From positions 15,603,997 through 15,667,996 of the forward strand of contig CP099843.1 in NCBI GenBank assembly GCA_030062745.1: DNA of 64,000 nucleotides. The letters are read 5' to 3'. Shown here piece by piece: positions 23,101 through 30,166 of the stretch. The translations under genes and the position numbers were made by a program. Numbering within the stretch: position 1 is the stretch's first letter; the number at the start of each line of letters is the position of its first letter. This stretch comes from Capitulum mitella (lineage: Eukaryota; Arthropoda; Thecostraca; Pollicipedomorpha; Pollicipedidae). The notes under the pieces are model-generated. The model ran no database searches. It worked only from the letters and a program-made list of their open reading frames with translations, and was not told the origin of the DNA.

Positions 23101-25861
23101 GAATGTAATCTCCCTGGTGTTGCGTCATTTTCTCTTTAGTGTGTACATTTTCGACACCATGCGTTCACAGCACGTGAAATTATTACACCCACGAGCCCAG
23201 GGAATGCATTGTTGGACATTGGTACAAAGTCCGTGTTTTGACACTGGAAACCAGGCCCACCTTGTGGGAGTTCTCGATTGTCACTTCTGTCCGCTGCAGC
23301 TGCCTCGCTTCCGTGCTGCCGCAGCCGTATAACGCTGTTTCCCCCGCCGTCCGCCTGCGGCGCTAGTGTCTCGGGTCGGACAACAAAATGCACGGTCTGA
23401 GGGAGGATCGGGTAGAGACGCCCAACTACCGGACGTGCGTGGAGCGCCTGGAGACGGAGCGGCGGGCACTGGTCATCAGAGGCAGGATGGAGTAGAGCGA
23501 GTCCTTCGGCGGCCTCCGACTGCTGGCAACAGTCACCAGGCGCCCAGCTCAGCAGCCCGAAACGCTGCGTGCGGTCGGGACGGTCTTTCGGTCTGTGGGT
23601 CGTAAATGGCACCGTGAAGCAGTTCATCGATATTTATGCTGCCTTTCTCGGACGACGTTTTGTGATTTGATATGCCTGGCTTGTGGCGCTCTGCGCTAAC
23701 TACAGAACATTGAGACGTGCATATTACATCGTTAATTGCGCCGTTGTAGAGACGGCTTATTTTGGGGAGAAGGGTAATCACGCTACCACCAGGCGTACCA
23801 CGTGGAGGTCTCTGACAATCGACATGGTCAGTGTTATTTGGGCACGACCTCTTCATCAGCATCAGTCTATGTCATGGACTGCCCTTAGTTGTATTATTGC
23901 GTGCAGTTATTTAGGTGTTTGTTTGATGTTCTCATTTGGCATCAAGAATTGTGTCTTCCTCCTCGTTTTCTTGTTGACCAGTTCTGCATTCCGCAATGTT
24001 CCGAGCACCGGGAAATACAGATATAGTTTTGTCGCTTTTGAACGTATGTTATGCTTTAATGTAAATAAACAGTGTAGACGCATGATTGTGCATGCAGCTC
24101 GTATACTCACCAGCACGCTTTAAAAACTCATGATGTGACGATCGGCCATGAAATATCAGTCACATGCTTCTCTACACATTTGGCGTACTTTGGTAGAGCA
24201 GGTGAGTGTGACGATCGATGTATGCGGCAGATATCGACTAAAATACGCCGTCGAAACCTATGACGCTACCGTGATTTCACGCACGTCAGTAGCGTAGCCG
24301 TGACCAGAGGGCCACTTACCGCCTTGTGACGCCGTTTTCTCACTTTTGTCATCATTGGGTTGGAGTGGTAAAACAGTTTTACTCTTTTCGTTTCTTCGGC
24401 ATTTTGACTTCGTCGTGGATGAAATACACTTTGACCTGATGCATGCATCGTCACCTAAAAGCGAAAGTTAAAGCAGGCATTAACCCAAACATGTGCTCGC
24501 CTCCAGAAATTGTACAGTGACTTCGAGCTGCAGGGGGTGACGGAGGACAAAGTTAAACAGCAAAACATACCAGACCATCAGCCAGCGGATGCAGACGGAG
24601 GAGGCTACCTGCGCTCTGCTGGAGGGCAGCAGAAGGGACGAGGAGTGAGTATCAGCGACAGCTCTAGAAACGGCTGCAATCGACTGGAGCAATGAATCCA
24701 CGTAGCACTTCTGTTTTCCAGCGATGTTGATTCCTCTTTATCCCAACTGAATTCTAGCAACTTTTTTTTGTTCCGTGAGTGCTTTCCTTCGGCGACTTGA
24801 GTCCACCTTCCCTCCGGGAAGGCGGACTTTCTCCTCTCCGTCATCTCTGTTTGGTTTTACATGATTCTCCTCCAGCGTCTGCCCACCGCTTCTCATGCGA
24901 CGTCACTCTGAAAGGCCCGTCGTACCTTCGGCACTCATGCGACCATCTTTTCCCTTACTAATGATCTTTGCGCCTCGCAGCTCCTCCCACAGCCTTTCCC
25001 TGGCCTTTGATGGGGCCGGTTATCCTCACCCTCCCGCGTCGAGTCTGCCCACGCTGTCTCGGAAGGCCCCGGCAGCCGAACCCTCTGACGTCGACGACGG
25101 CGCCCCCGCGTGTCCGCCGCGCCGCGCGAGGAGCCGGCCCCCAGCCGGACGTCCTGCCGTCAGGGAGTACCAGGATGGGGCGCTGGACGAGGAGGACGGC
25201 GAGGGCCGGACGGGCGCAGCGCGTCACCGTGCGGGAGTCGCTCGGCGCCGAGGACGGCAACGTGGCCGCCAAGGTGGCCAACGTCACCTCCAACGTCGTC
25301 GGCAAGGTGGGCAATAAGGTGAGTGCGCAGCGCCGGCTGCGGCGCGGTGCCGGAGGCACGGTCAGCCGCTGCAGTATGGCGGTGGTCGGCTGTCGTCAGT
25401 GCTGCGCCTAGTACCGTCGACATGGGTGTTTAGTCCAAAAGTCATTTCAAAAACTGATTGTTACGTAAACCTTTTTAATCTATTTCTCAGTATTTTTTCA
25501 TGGCGTTCCTCCTTTGTTTTTTCATGACGACGTTCTTCCTGTGTCCCCATGTTTGTTCAATTGATTTAAAATGAAATATCGCGTAAAGTAACATCAATGT
25601 ATTCATTATATTTTTTACTCGTTAGTGATCACGACACTGGTCCCACCTGTCAGCATGTTCGTGCACATGATACTTTTTCAAAGCTTACCGCTCGTTTCCA
25701 CTGGTACACACGACGTTTTGCATCGTGCTGATGTCAGGAATTGCCACAGTGAGCCACAGAGCGTCCCTCCACAGGTGGGCGGTGTATTGGGCGGCTTCTC
25801 CAAGGGCTTAGGCGGCCTGGGCAGCCGTCTGGGCGGGGGCGGGGGCGGCGGCTTCTTTTGA
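784..25861 (+). CDS. Cadps: Calcium-dependent secretion activator (CAPS), 3' part of gene, 16 exons
   Basis: Spliced reading: 784-972, 1321-1457, 2648-2835, 10362-10463, 11166-11353, 12981-13093, 16004-16160, 18245-18386, 18697-18852, 19467-19620, 20955-21113, 21657-21782, 22646-22750, 24507-24644, about 25164-25318, 25775-25861, roughly 765 codons. Junction phases agree up to 24552. The product matches CAPS/UNC-31: end of the PH domain ([11 protein letters not shown]), the MUN/Munc13-homology region ([45 protein letters not shown]) and the C-terminal region. CAPS is a cytosolic and vesicle-associated factor that binds PIP2 and SNAREs and primes dense-core vesicles for calcium-triggered release. 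The N-terminal half (C2 domain, start of PH) is upstream of the window. Oddities are a one-base frame break in exon 24507-24644, a frame conflict in 25164-25318, candidate microexons and a duplicated terminal exon, each listed separately. Family identity is very secure; the last 60 codons are less so. Confidence 0.95.
1321..1457 (+). CDS. Cadps: CAPS exon after the PH domain
   Basis: It encodes [19 protein letters not shown] and continues through [21 protein letters not shown], a strongly conserved CAPS block. The acceptor is CCCGGCAG, the donor is CTG|GTGAGC, and it ends in phase 0. Confidence 0.95.
2324..2585. repeat. 31-bp minisatellite, about nine copies
   Basis: The unit begins AGCCGAGGCCAGGTGCCGGT and recurs every 31 bases (2324, 2355, 2386 and so on), with increasing divergence toward the 3' end. 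It creates spurious long ORFs on both strands. It lies in a CAPS intron and ends about 60 bases before the exon at 2648. Confidence 0.9.
2648..2835 (+). CDS. Cadps: CAPS exon ([17 protein letters not shown] block)
   Basis: It encodes [20 protein letters not shown] and ends in [10 protein letters not shown], with the arginine codon split by the donor (AACAG|GTAGGC). The acceptor CCGCCACAG lies about 60 bases past a 31-bp tandem array. Confidence 0.95.
3852..5050. mobile_element. Degenerate copy of a 1.2-kb TTAA-flanked MITE-like element
   Basis: The 3' end reads ACGGGAATAGGG followed by TTAA (5047-5050), the same end as the copy at 58367-59574. Internal landmarks are shared in the same order: AGATCTCGAGAAC near the 5' end, TTTGTATAATGTT in the middle, TAAATGACCTC, TTTAGGTCATAG, and CTCCGCCCCTGAGCAAAAT near the 3' end. 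The 5' terminal repeat has decayed. No transposase is encoded. It sits inside the 7.5-kb CAPS intron. Confidence 0.75.
8950..9560. repeat. Degenerate GGTCTG-rich minisatellite
   Basis: Phrases such as GGTCTGATGTGTTG, GGTCTGCATTG and GATAATGTTCC recur irregularly at roughly 30-35-base spacing, for example around 9430-9500. The array is too diverged to define one unit by eye. Confidence 0.5.
10362..10463 (+). CDS. Cadps: CAPS exon ([15 protein letters not shown] block)
   Basis: It encodes [20 protein letters not shown] then [12 protein letters not shown] and half of an arginine codon. It is preceded by a 7.5-kb intron, the longest in this gene within the window. The acceptor is GTTGCAG and the donor TAG|GTAGCG. 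Confidence 0.95.
   Translation, partial: AGRSRQRAARGEGEVPGDQGAAGHALGEPDRQL
11024..11104. repeat. (GA)n microsatellite
   Basis: About 40 perfect GA dinucleotides in a CAPS intron, ending 61 bases before the exon at 11166. It produces Arg-Glu and Ser-Leu runs in spurious ORFs. Confidence 0.98.
11166..11353 (+). CDS. Cadps: CAPS exon: start of MUN/Munc13-homology region
   Basis: It encodes [20 protein letters not shown], then [24 protein letters not shown]. It enters by completing an AG|G arginine codon and leaves in phase 1 at AAG|GTCAGT. A pure GA microsatellite ends 61 bases before it. Confidence 0.95.
11883..11903 (+). CDS. Cadps: Candidate 21-nt phase-neutral CAPS microexon
   Basis: The acceptor TTGATTTCCGTTTGCCAG is followed by 21 bases and the donor CAG|GTAAAG. 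The flanking exons end and begin in phase 1, so inclusion adds seven residues (DSGSGVA) without shifting the frame. Serine- and glycine-rich content suits an alternatively spliced surface loop. The splice signals are convincing; use is unproven. Confidence 0.5.
12981..13093 (+). CDS. Cadps: CAPS exon ([21 protein letters not shown])
   Basis: It encodes [20 protein letters not shown] and then [18 protein letters not shown]. The acceptor is TCCGATCCAG in phase 1 and the donor GAG|GTAAGG in phase 0. It corresponds to the vertebrate block around [21 protein letters not shown]. Confidence 0.93.
13094..16003 (+). other. CAPS intron with GC-rich block and pyrimidine-rich tail
   Basis: It contains a GC-rich stretch from about 13320 to 13700 that opens ORFs on both strands with no recognisable family. 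Its last 850 bases form a pyrimidine-rich degenerate repeat tract leading to the 45-bp array. An exon-like segment at 13982-14031 is 50 bases long and would break phase. Confidence 0.5.
15739..15985. repeat. 45-bp pyrimidine-rich minisatellite, about 5.5 copies
   Basis: The unit begins TCCCCAGCCCGGCCCACTGA and repeats every 45 bases from 15739. It ends 18 bases before the acceptor of the exon at 16004. Each unit carries a CCCCAG that resembles a 3' splice site. A more degenerate version appears to extend back to about 15300. Confidence 0.9.
16004..16160 (+). CDS. Cadps: CAPS exon ([20 protein letters not shown])
   Basis: It encodes [20 protein letters not shown], then [20 protein letters not shown] and NDYLRTD, a hallmark CAPS block. 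The acceptor CCGCCCGTAG sits directly after a pyrimidine-rich 45-bp minisatellite. The donor is GACG|GTGAGC, phase 1. Confidence 0.95.
17413..17671. repeat. Dispersed repeat family R2, copy A
   Basis: It shares with 42726-43010 an ordered set of blocks: GTAGCCAA, TAGCGATTTCGCAGGAATAC, GATCATATAT, TTTCGTCATA-like, a poly-C run, and then a GGAAA-TCCTG-CTAC-TGCCTGG end. It lies in a CAPS intron. It is a non-coding dispersed repeat, perhaps a SINE or MITE remnant. Confidence 0.75.
18245..18386 (+). CDS. Cadps: CAPS exon ([21 protein letters not shown])
   Basis: It encodes [20 protein letters not shown], then [28 protein letters not shown]. The acceptor is CTGTCACCAG. The donor GG|GTAGGC leaves phase 2. 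Vertebrate CAPS1 carries extra spliced sequence after this block, but here the next exon follows directly with [10 protein letters not shown]. Confidence 0.95.
18697..18852 (+). CDS. Cadps: CAPS exon ([21 protein letters not shown])
   Basis: It encodes [20 protein letters not shown] and continues to [19 protein letters not shown]. The acceptor is ACGCGGCAG, and the donor AAAG|GTCAGG splits the arginine codon. Confidence 0.95.
19361..19395. repeat. (ACTCG)n pentanucleotide array
   Basis: Seven near-perfect ACTCG units, one with a T for C, in the CAPS intron about 70 bases before the exon at 19467. Confidence 0.9.
19467..19620 (+). CDS. Cadps: CAPS exon ([21 protein letters not shown])
   Basis: It encodes a lysine-rich linker and then [30 protein letters not shown] and VDGVDV. 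The acceptor is CGCCGACAG and the donor GTG|GTGAGC, phase 0. A pentanucleotide TCGAC array ends about 70 bases upstream. Confidence 0.94.
20955..21113 (+). CDS. Cadps: CAPS exon ([20 protein letters not shown])
   Basis: It encodes [20 protein letters not shown], then [25 protein letters not shown] and ILSFT. It is phase 0 on both sides, with acceptor CCCCGCAG and donor ACG|GTGCGC. Confidence 0.95.
21657..21782 (+). CDS. Cadps: CAPS exon ([20 protein letters not shown])
   Basis: It encodes [20 protein letters not shown], then [22 protein letters not shown]. The acceptor is TTTGCCGGGCAG and the donor GAG|GTGAGT. It is phase 0 to phase 0 and matches the CAPS block around [20 protein letters not shown]. 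Confidence 0.93.
21908..22062. repeat. Tandem duplication of about 65 bp plus a partial third copy
   Basis: The segment TGTTTATGCATCAACGCCAG through GCGCTGGTCAC occurs at 21908 and again at 21994, almost identical. A short third copy of its first 20 bases lies between them. It is in a CAPS intron and looks recent. Confidence 0.85.
22646..22750 (+). CDS. Cadps: CAPS exon ([19 protein letters not shown])
   Basis: It encodes [20 protein letters not shown], then [15 protein letters not shown]. The acceptor is CTGATTTCAG and the donor AAG|GTAAGC, both phase 0. It can splice in phase to either of the two related terminal exons, at 23367 or 24507. Confidence 0.94.
23367..23495 (+). CDS. Cadps: Duplicated alternative terminal exon of CAPS with its own stop
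   Basis: After a pyrimidine-rich acceptor (TTTCCCCCGCCGTCCGCCTGCGGCGCTAG), the phase-0 frame gives 42 codons and then TAG. The first 36 residues align without gaps to the exon at 24507 once that exon's extra base is ignored. Shared positions include L2, S4, D5, G10, E13, D14, Y21, T23, R27, T30 and E31. I infer a tandem exon duplication that gives a mutually exclusive, shorter C-terminus. There is no good donor before the stop. It could also be a decayed copy that is never spliced in. Confidence 0.55.
   Translation, partial: CLGSDNKMHGLREDRVETPNYRTCVERLETERRALVIRGRME
24507..24644 (+). CDS. Cadps: CAPS exon with a one-base frame break
   Basis: The reading begins [15 protein letters not shown] in phase with the previous exon. 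From 24553 the conserved CAPS sequence continues in the next frame as [19 protein letters not shown], so G24552 is one base too many. It ends at GGA|GTGAGT, phase 2 in the corrected frame. The uncorrected frame happens to stay open to the donor, so automated annotation could keep a wrong tail here. An assembly or polishing error is the simplest cause; a real mutation is possible. Confidence 0.85.
25164..25318 (+). CDS. Cadps: CAPS penultimate exon, 5' boundary and frame uncertain
   Basis: The 3' part reads [19 protein letters not shown], then [14 protein letters not shown], and ends in phase 0 at AAG|GTGAGT, joining the last exon cleanly. The 5' part is acidic ([10 protein letters not shown]) in a different frame, the one that fits the corrected upstream exon. 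CAPS C-termini are commonly acidic at this place. Either a second one-base insertion lies near 25205-25225 or the real acceptor differs. Candidates are 25164 after CCGTCAG, 25066 after TCTCGGAAG, and 25220. Confidence 0.6.
25775..25861 (+). CDS. Cadps: CAPS last exon, glycine-rich C-terminus and stop
   Basis: It encodes [20 protein letters not shown], then a run of seven glycines and two phenylalanines before TGA at 25859-25861. The acceptor is CCCTCCACAG in phase 0. A glycine-rich end closing on aromatic residues differs from the acidic end of vertebrate CAPS. Confidence 0.75.
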   Translation: MGGVLGGFSKGLGGLGSRLGGGGGGGFF

Positions 25862-26688
25862 GGCGCCGGCCGCCCGCCGCCGACCCGTGGCTGAGGCACG
25901 CTAGTCGACCATAATACAGACAGAGACAGGACAGTGGCCGCCGTCCGTCGGCGGCGTTTGTGGCGCAGTGCGGTGTGCCGCGGCGCGAGGACGCGACCGA
26001 CGGCCGCCCGTCAGGCGCCGCTCGCTTTCCAATATTCCAAATCAAGTTTGTGATCATTTGTGGCGCGCGTGCGCGGCGGTCGTGGCGCACTAGTGGCGAT
26101 CGTGGTGCGCGGTGTCGGGCGCCGGCGTGCGCCGCTTCGGTGTGGTTTTGTACCGACACGGTCTCTGTGTCCTCGTCCGTGGCCGTGCTCTGGCGGCCGG
26201 GCGGCGGCGGCGGAGGAGGCGTCCGTCAGGCGTCGGTCCGCCGGCACCGCCGTCCAGGTCGGCGGCGCGGCGCGCCGCGGTCCCACGGGACCCGGACGGT
26301 CTCATCTGCTGCTCTGGCTTTTCTCTGCCCTCGTTAGTGATCACGGTACTGGTTTCACCTGTCGGCAATTCGTGCACATCGAAATTTGAACGACCCCTTA
26401 TTCCATTAATGGTCAAAATGCAATCGCACCTGACAGCCCGTCTTACTCTGAATCAACCGAGCTCATACCGTTCCAGTCCTACGTACTCTTTCCTAGGCAG
26501 AGGAGGCACTGTTAGTCTCAGTGCAGTGGGACGAACTAGTGGTCCTTTGCCGCACACTCGTGTCTCTTCTCATTAGATTCCGATACTAACGGAGTGATAT
26601 ACGAGAAGAATGTGAAACCGATGGTGTATGAATAGCTTTTATCGTTTTTGCGGCTTTACTTGCCGCAGCGAATCCGCCCGGTTTATTT

Positions 26689-26751
26689 GCATAATTTACC
26701 CCAAAACCTGGCTTGTAGGTAAAACAAGCCAGGTTTTGGGGTAAATTACGC
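26689..26751. repeat. Near-perfect 28-bp inverted repeat (hairpin)
   Basis: The arms 26689-26716 and 26724-26751 are reverse complements except for one position, separated by a 7-base loop. The core is ACCCCAAAACCTGGCTTGT. It lies about 830 bases after the CAPS stop, possibly in its 3' UTR, and could fold into a stable RNA stem. It could also be a palindromic transposon footprint. Confidence 0.9.
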
Positions 26752-28496
26752 AAGACTGCTTTATTTTACCGGTCTTGTTTACAACCGACGAGGCCGGCTT
26801 GCTGCACATTCCAATGTCTTTTTGTCAGTTTTCGGAGTGCTTTACTCAATTCATGATATATCATTTCCCTCTGTGCTTTCTTCATGTAATGAAGTGGACG
26901 GAATCAGACGAATCAGACGTTCGTTTAAAAAAAAAAACAAATTGCTCATGCAAATCAAACGTTTTAAATATCCCCTTTAGAGAAAAACGGAGATAACGTG
27001 CGATCTCTCCAAAAGGCACAACGTTGTTTGAACTATAGACGGCTCTGGGGAAGGGGACCATTGGTCCCATGTCCCGTTTCGCTGAAAACCCAGGAGCAGC
27101 ATTTTTCTCCCCTCCCTTTTAGGGACAGACATTTTAGATATATGTTTTTTAATGGTTACATGCATGATCATTTTCGAAATGACAAAAAAGTGGCCGAAAT
27201 CCGGGGAGAAATCAATATCTGAGGAGAGGTTGAGTTACACGGATGGAGATTTGCAGCTCTCTCCCCCTCACCTTGGCACATGGTCTGATGATCTCTTTGG
27301 GGTCCGCTAGTTGTTTCAACTTTTTTTGTAACGCCTAACGTCCCTAAAAATCAACGAGGGCAGGAATTTTATCCAAAAACGTCACGTGCTCATCTCTCCG
27401 ATTGTGATTCGTGTTCGGGCATTAAGGACATTCGCATCACTGAATGAATTAGACGCTCTGTTGTTGGGATCACGGCCCATGCTCTACCGTCATTGCATTT
27501 ACCCTAGATCTAGCATCTTTCTCGCCTCCCCCCCCTCGGGCTCAGTTGTATGACTTTCCTTGCCTACAAAATGCATGACGTGTTACGCCGTGCGCCCGGC
27601 CGGTGACGTCATAAGTTGCCTTTCACCAGCGGGTGAAGACATGCTGCTCGGCGGACGAGCGAGGCGGCCCGCTCTGTTGACGGACTGCCGATCTGGTCGG
27701 TCGTAGGTAGCGCTGTTTTAGGGCTGTTCGGACCTGCGAAGAGCCGTTGTTAAGGTCCGGGTAGCCGTCTACGAGCAGTTGAATTTGTACACAGTGTTAT
27801 GATTTGCCTTATGAGCTCTACCGATAGATCACATCCGATTGCCGTTGTCTCGTGCCGTATTGAGCCTAATATTACCGGCCCGCGATAGGCGCCTCTTCTT
27901 TCATCGTTCGCATATGACCGTGTGCTGTCATGCTTTTCAAGTGGGCCAAATTCCAAAATATACCTAATCCAACATGATACGACAACGTCCGTGTGTGACG
28001 CCGCGGTTTCGTCTCTGAACGAAAACCGAATGGAGTGGTGGCGTACTCAGTGCCCATGCAACAACGGCTCGTAAAGTTTATTGCAAGGCGTCGCCACCTG
28101 GCTTCGGCAGCATCTAGTATGCATCTCATTCCTCACATTTGTAATGCTAGGTCATAAAACATATTGTGGCTGTGTCTTGGCCAATGCCCAAGTCTGTAAA
28201 ACAATGCCACCTATACCTTTCAGGCCATGTTGATTTATTCACATTATGCATGTGCAGTTATTTATGTATTACATCATTTTTTCACATATGCAGTAATGCC
28301 ACATTGTTGAAACACTGATGATACAACAGCTTAATCACAATGGTTCACCCAGTCAGCCCGACCCGGTATTATCCAGCAGCCATTCCGTCGGCACGTAATG
28401 ACAGAATTTGGAACTCATGTACTTTAGCTGTTTTATGAAGATAGAGCGTAAATGTGGGTAATCTCCGGGTTTCTCACTGCGGCCACCATGGAGCCC

Positions 28497-28678
28497 AATA
28501 AAGCAAAACAATGTGAGCCATGTGAGTTCTAATTTAAGCCTGTCTGAGCCCTGTTCATCACAAACTAATAAAGGGTAGCTAAATGCGTTACAAAGGAGAT
28601 GCATCTTTGAGATGAGAAATAAACTTTGAAACGGAAACAACACCGTCGTTTCTAGAAGATATGCACAGTCTTAATAAA
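28497..28678 (+). terminator. Cluster of four AATAAA polyadenylation-type hexamers
   Basis: AATAAA occurs at 28497-28502, 28567-28572, 28618-28623 and 28673-28678. It is the first such cluster after the CAPS stop codon, 2.6 kb away. It may mark the end of a long CAPS 3' UTR; distance makes this tentative. Confidence 0.3.
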
Positions 28679-30021
28679 GCCAATTATGGTCATCGAAATG
28701 AAACGACCACTCCCCCGGAAACGAAAGGAAGAACATTTTGATGAATTTCCATCAAGTTAGTTGACTGTTACAAATCCTCGCAGTGTATGGAAGTACCGTA
28801 TGAATGGCTTCGCGGTTGTTTGAGGGAGGTGCAGGCCGGCCGGCGAAGAGAACTTTGCGGCTTAGAAAAACAGAATGATGTTTCACACACGTTTCGGTCT
28901 GATGTCACGATCAGCCAATGGCGACTCTCCAGACTCAATGTAGTTCCAAGGATGGTTTCCAACCCAGTCTTTCCATATTTCGCCACAAACGTATTGGTAA
29001 GTTACAGAAACATAAACGTGGCATTAGCGACGACAAAAAATACAGGCGCCCCTCTTTCTAATGGTGCATATCTCCTGCACCCCATCAAACGCGACAAAAG
29101 TCCGGGCAATCGTAAGGTTTTACCAATATCTTCAAACTCGGGACCCCAGCCCCAAGCCAAAGTTTGCTCGCGATGTCAGCAACCCAACCGTGCGTTCTCT
29201 GGAGTCTGTGCCTTTAATGTGTTTGCATATCTGAGTCTTTGCAGTGGTGTAGGCGTGGAGTCCGGCGATGACAATTTCCTGGCTCCGCCGTATCGCTTCT
29301 GCTTCATCGGAGAACATCTATGTGCGCCTGAAACGACTATAGACGATGTCGTCACGCTTCTATGTAAAAGTCTGCATCGCATCTTTTGGTTGCGATGAAC
29401 AAACTGCAGAATTTCTTAAAAATCATTAGTTCTGTAAACCAGAAATATTATAGCTTTTTTTGTTTAAAGAAGACTGTCGGCTTTGGCGGCAAGTTTTTAT
29501 CACCGTGTGTCCGACCATGAAAGAGTTCATACTTCCGGTGAAGTGATACGCATTAGGTGGCAGGGACCTTTCGTTTGTCTCCGCTGACGACCTTGAACCT
29601 AGTCGGCTTGGGGATGGTTCGTTAGCGGCACACTAATCGACATTGGCTGTCCGTGCGTGCAAGGGAGCACAGCAATTTATGCAGCCCGTTGTTCAACAAG
29701 CAGCGCTCTGGCCGAACAAGTTGTCATTCAACACATCAACGGTGGACAGTGTCGTTCACCTTCGATATGGATCTTCTTGCCCATTCTCAAGCAGCACACG
29801 GACGTGTTTTAAATCCAATGCATGCATCCAATGTCGCCACCGTCCTCCCAAATTCCAGCTAAAGCCACGTTCATCTAACGCAGAAAATCCAGTCACCGCA
29901 AGCACAAAACATGCATACAAAGCAATGGTGCAACACAAACATCACAACGCACGCGACCGAGTAGCCACCGGAACCTTCGATAGTGTCACTTGTTCATTGG
30001 CGCTTGCTAGCAGTGTCGGCC

Positions 30022-30166
30022 TCAGCTGATGTTGATCAGACAGGAGCTGGTTAGCGTGTCCGGGTCCAGGATGTCGGAGACGGCCGAGTAGGTGGAGGCA
30101 ACGCCGCAGATGATGGCGATGACCAGTATCTCCACCAGCATGATCCTCTCCCACAGCGGAATCTCG
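30022..30166 (-). CDS. Transporter exon 7 with stop codon
   Basis: It encodes EIPLWERIMLVEILVIAIIC, the last helix, and ends in LTSSCLINIS and TGA (30024-30022). The acceptor is CTCTGCTTTCAG. Confidence 0.92.

Larger units (their letters stand above)
25862..30021. other. Region between convergent CAPS and transporter genes
   Basis: The first 550 bases are GC-rich and probably CAPS 3' UTR. After the hairpin at 26689-26751 the DNA becomes AT-richer. Plus-strand AATAAA hexamers cluster at 28497, 28567, 28618 and 28673. Minus-strand AATAAA occurs at 28077-28082 and 28234-28239. A 203-codon plus-strand ORF at 28787-29398 has no family resemblance and is probably chance. Confidence 0.5.

Noticed and set aside
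27604-27611. CRE palindrome TGACGTCA as a promoter mark
   Set aside because: The same octamer also occurs near 40785 and 62405, close to chance frequency, and no gene start is nearby.
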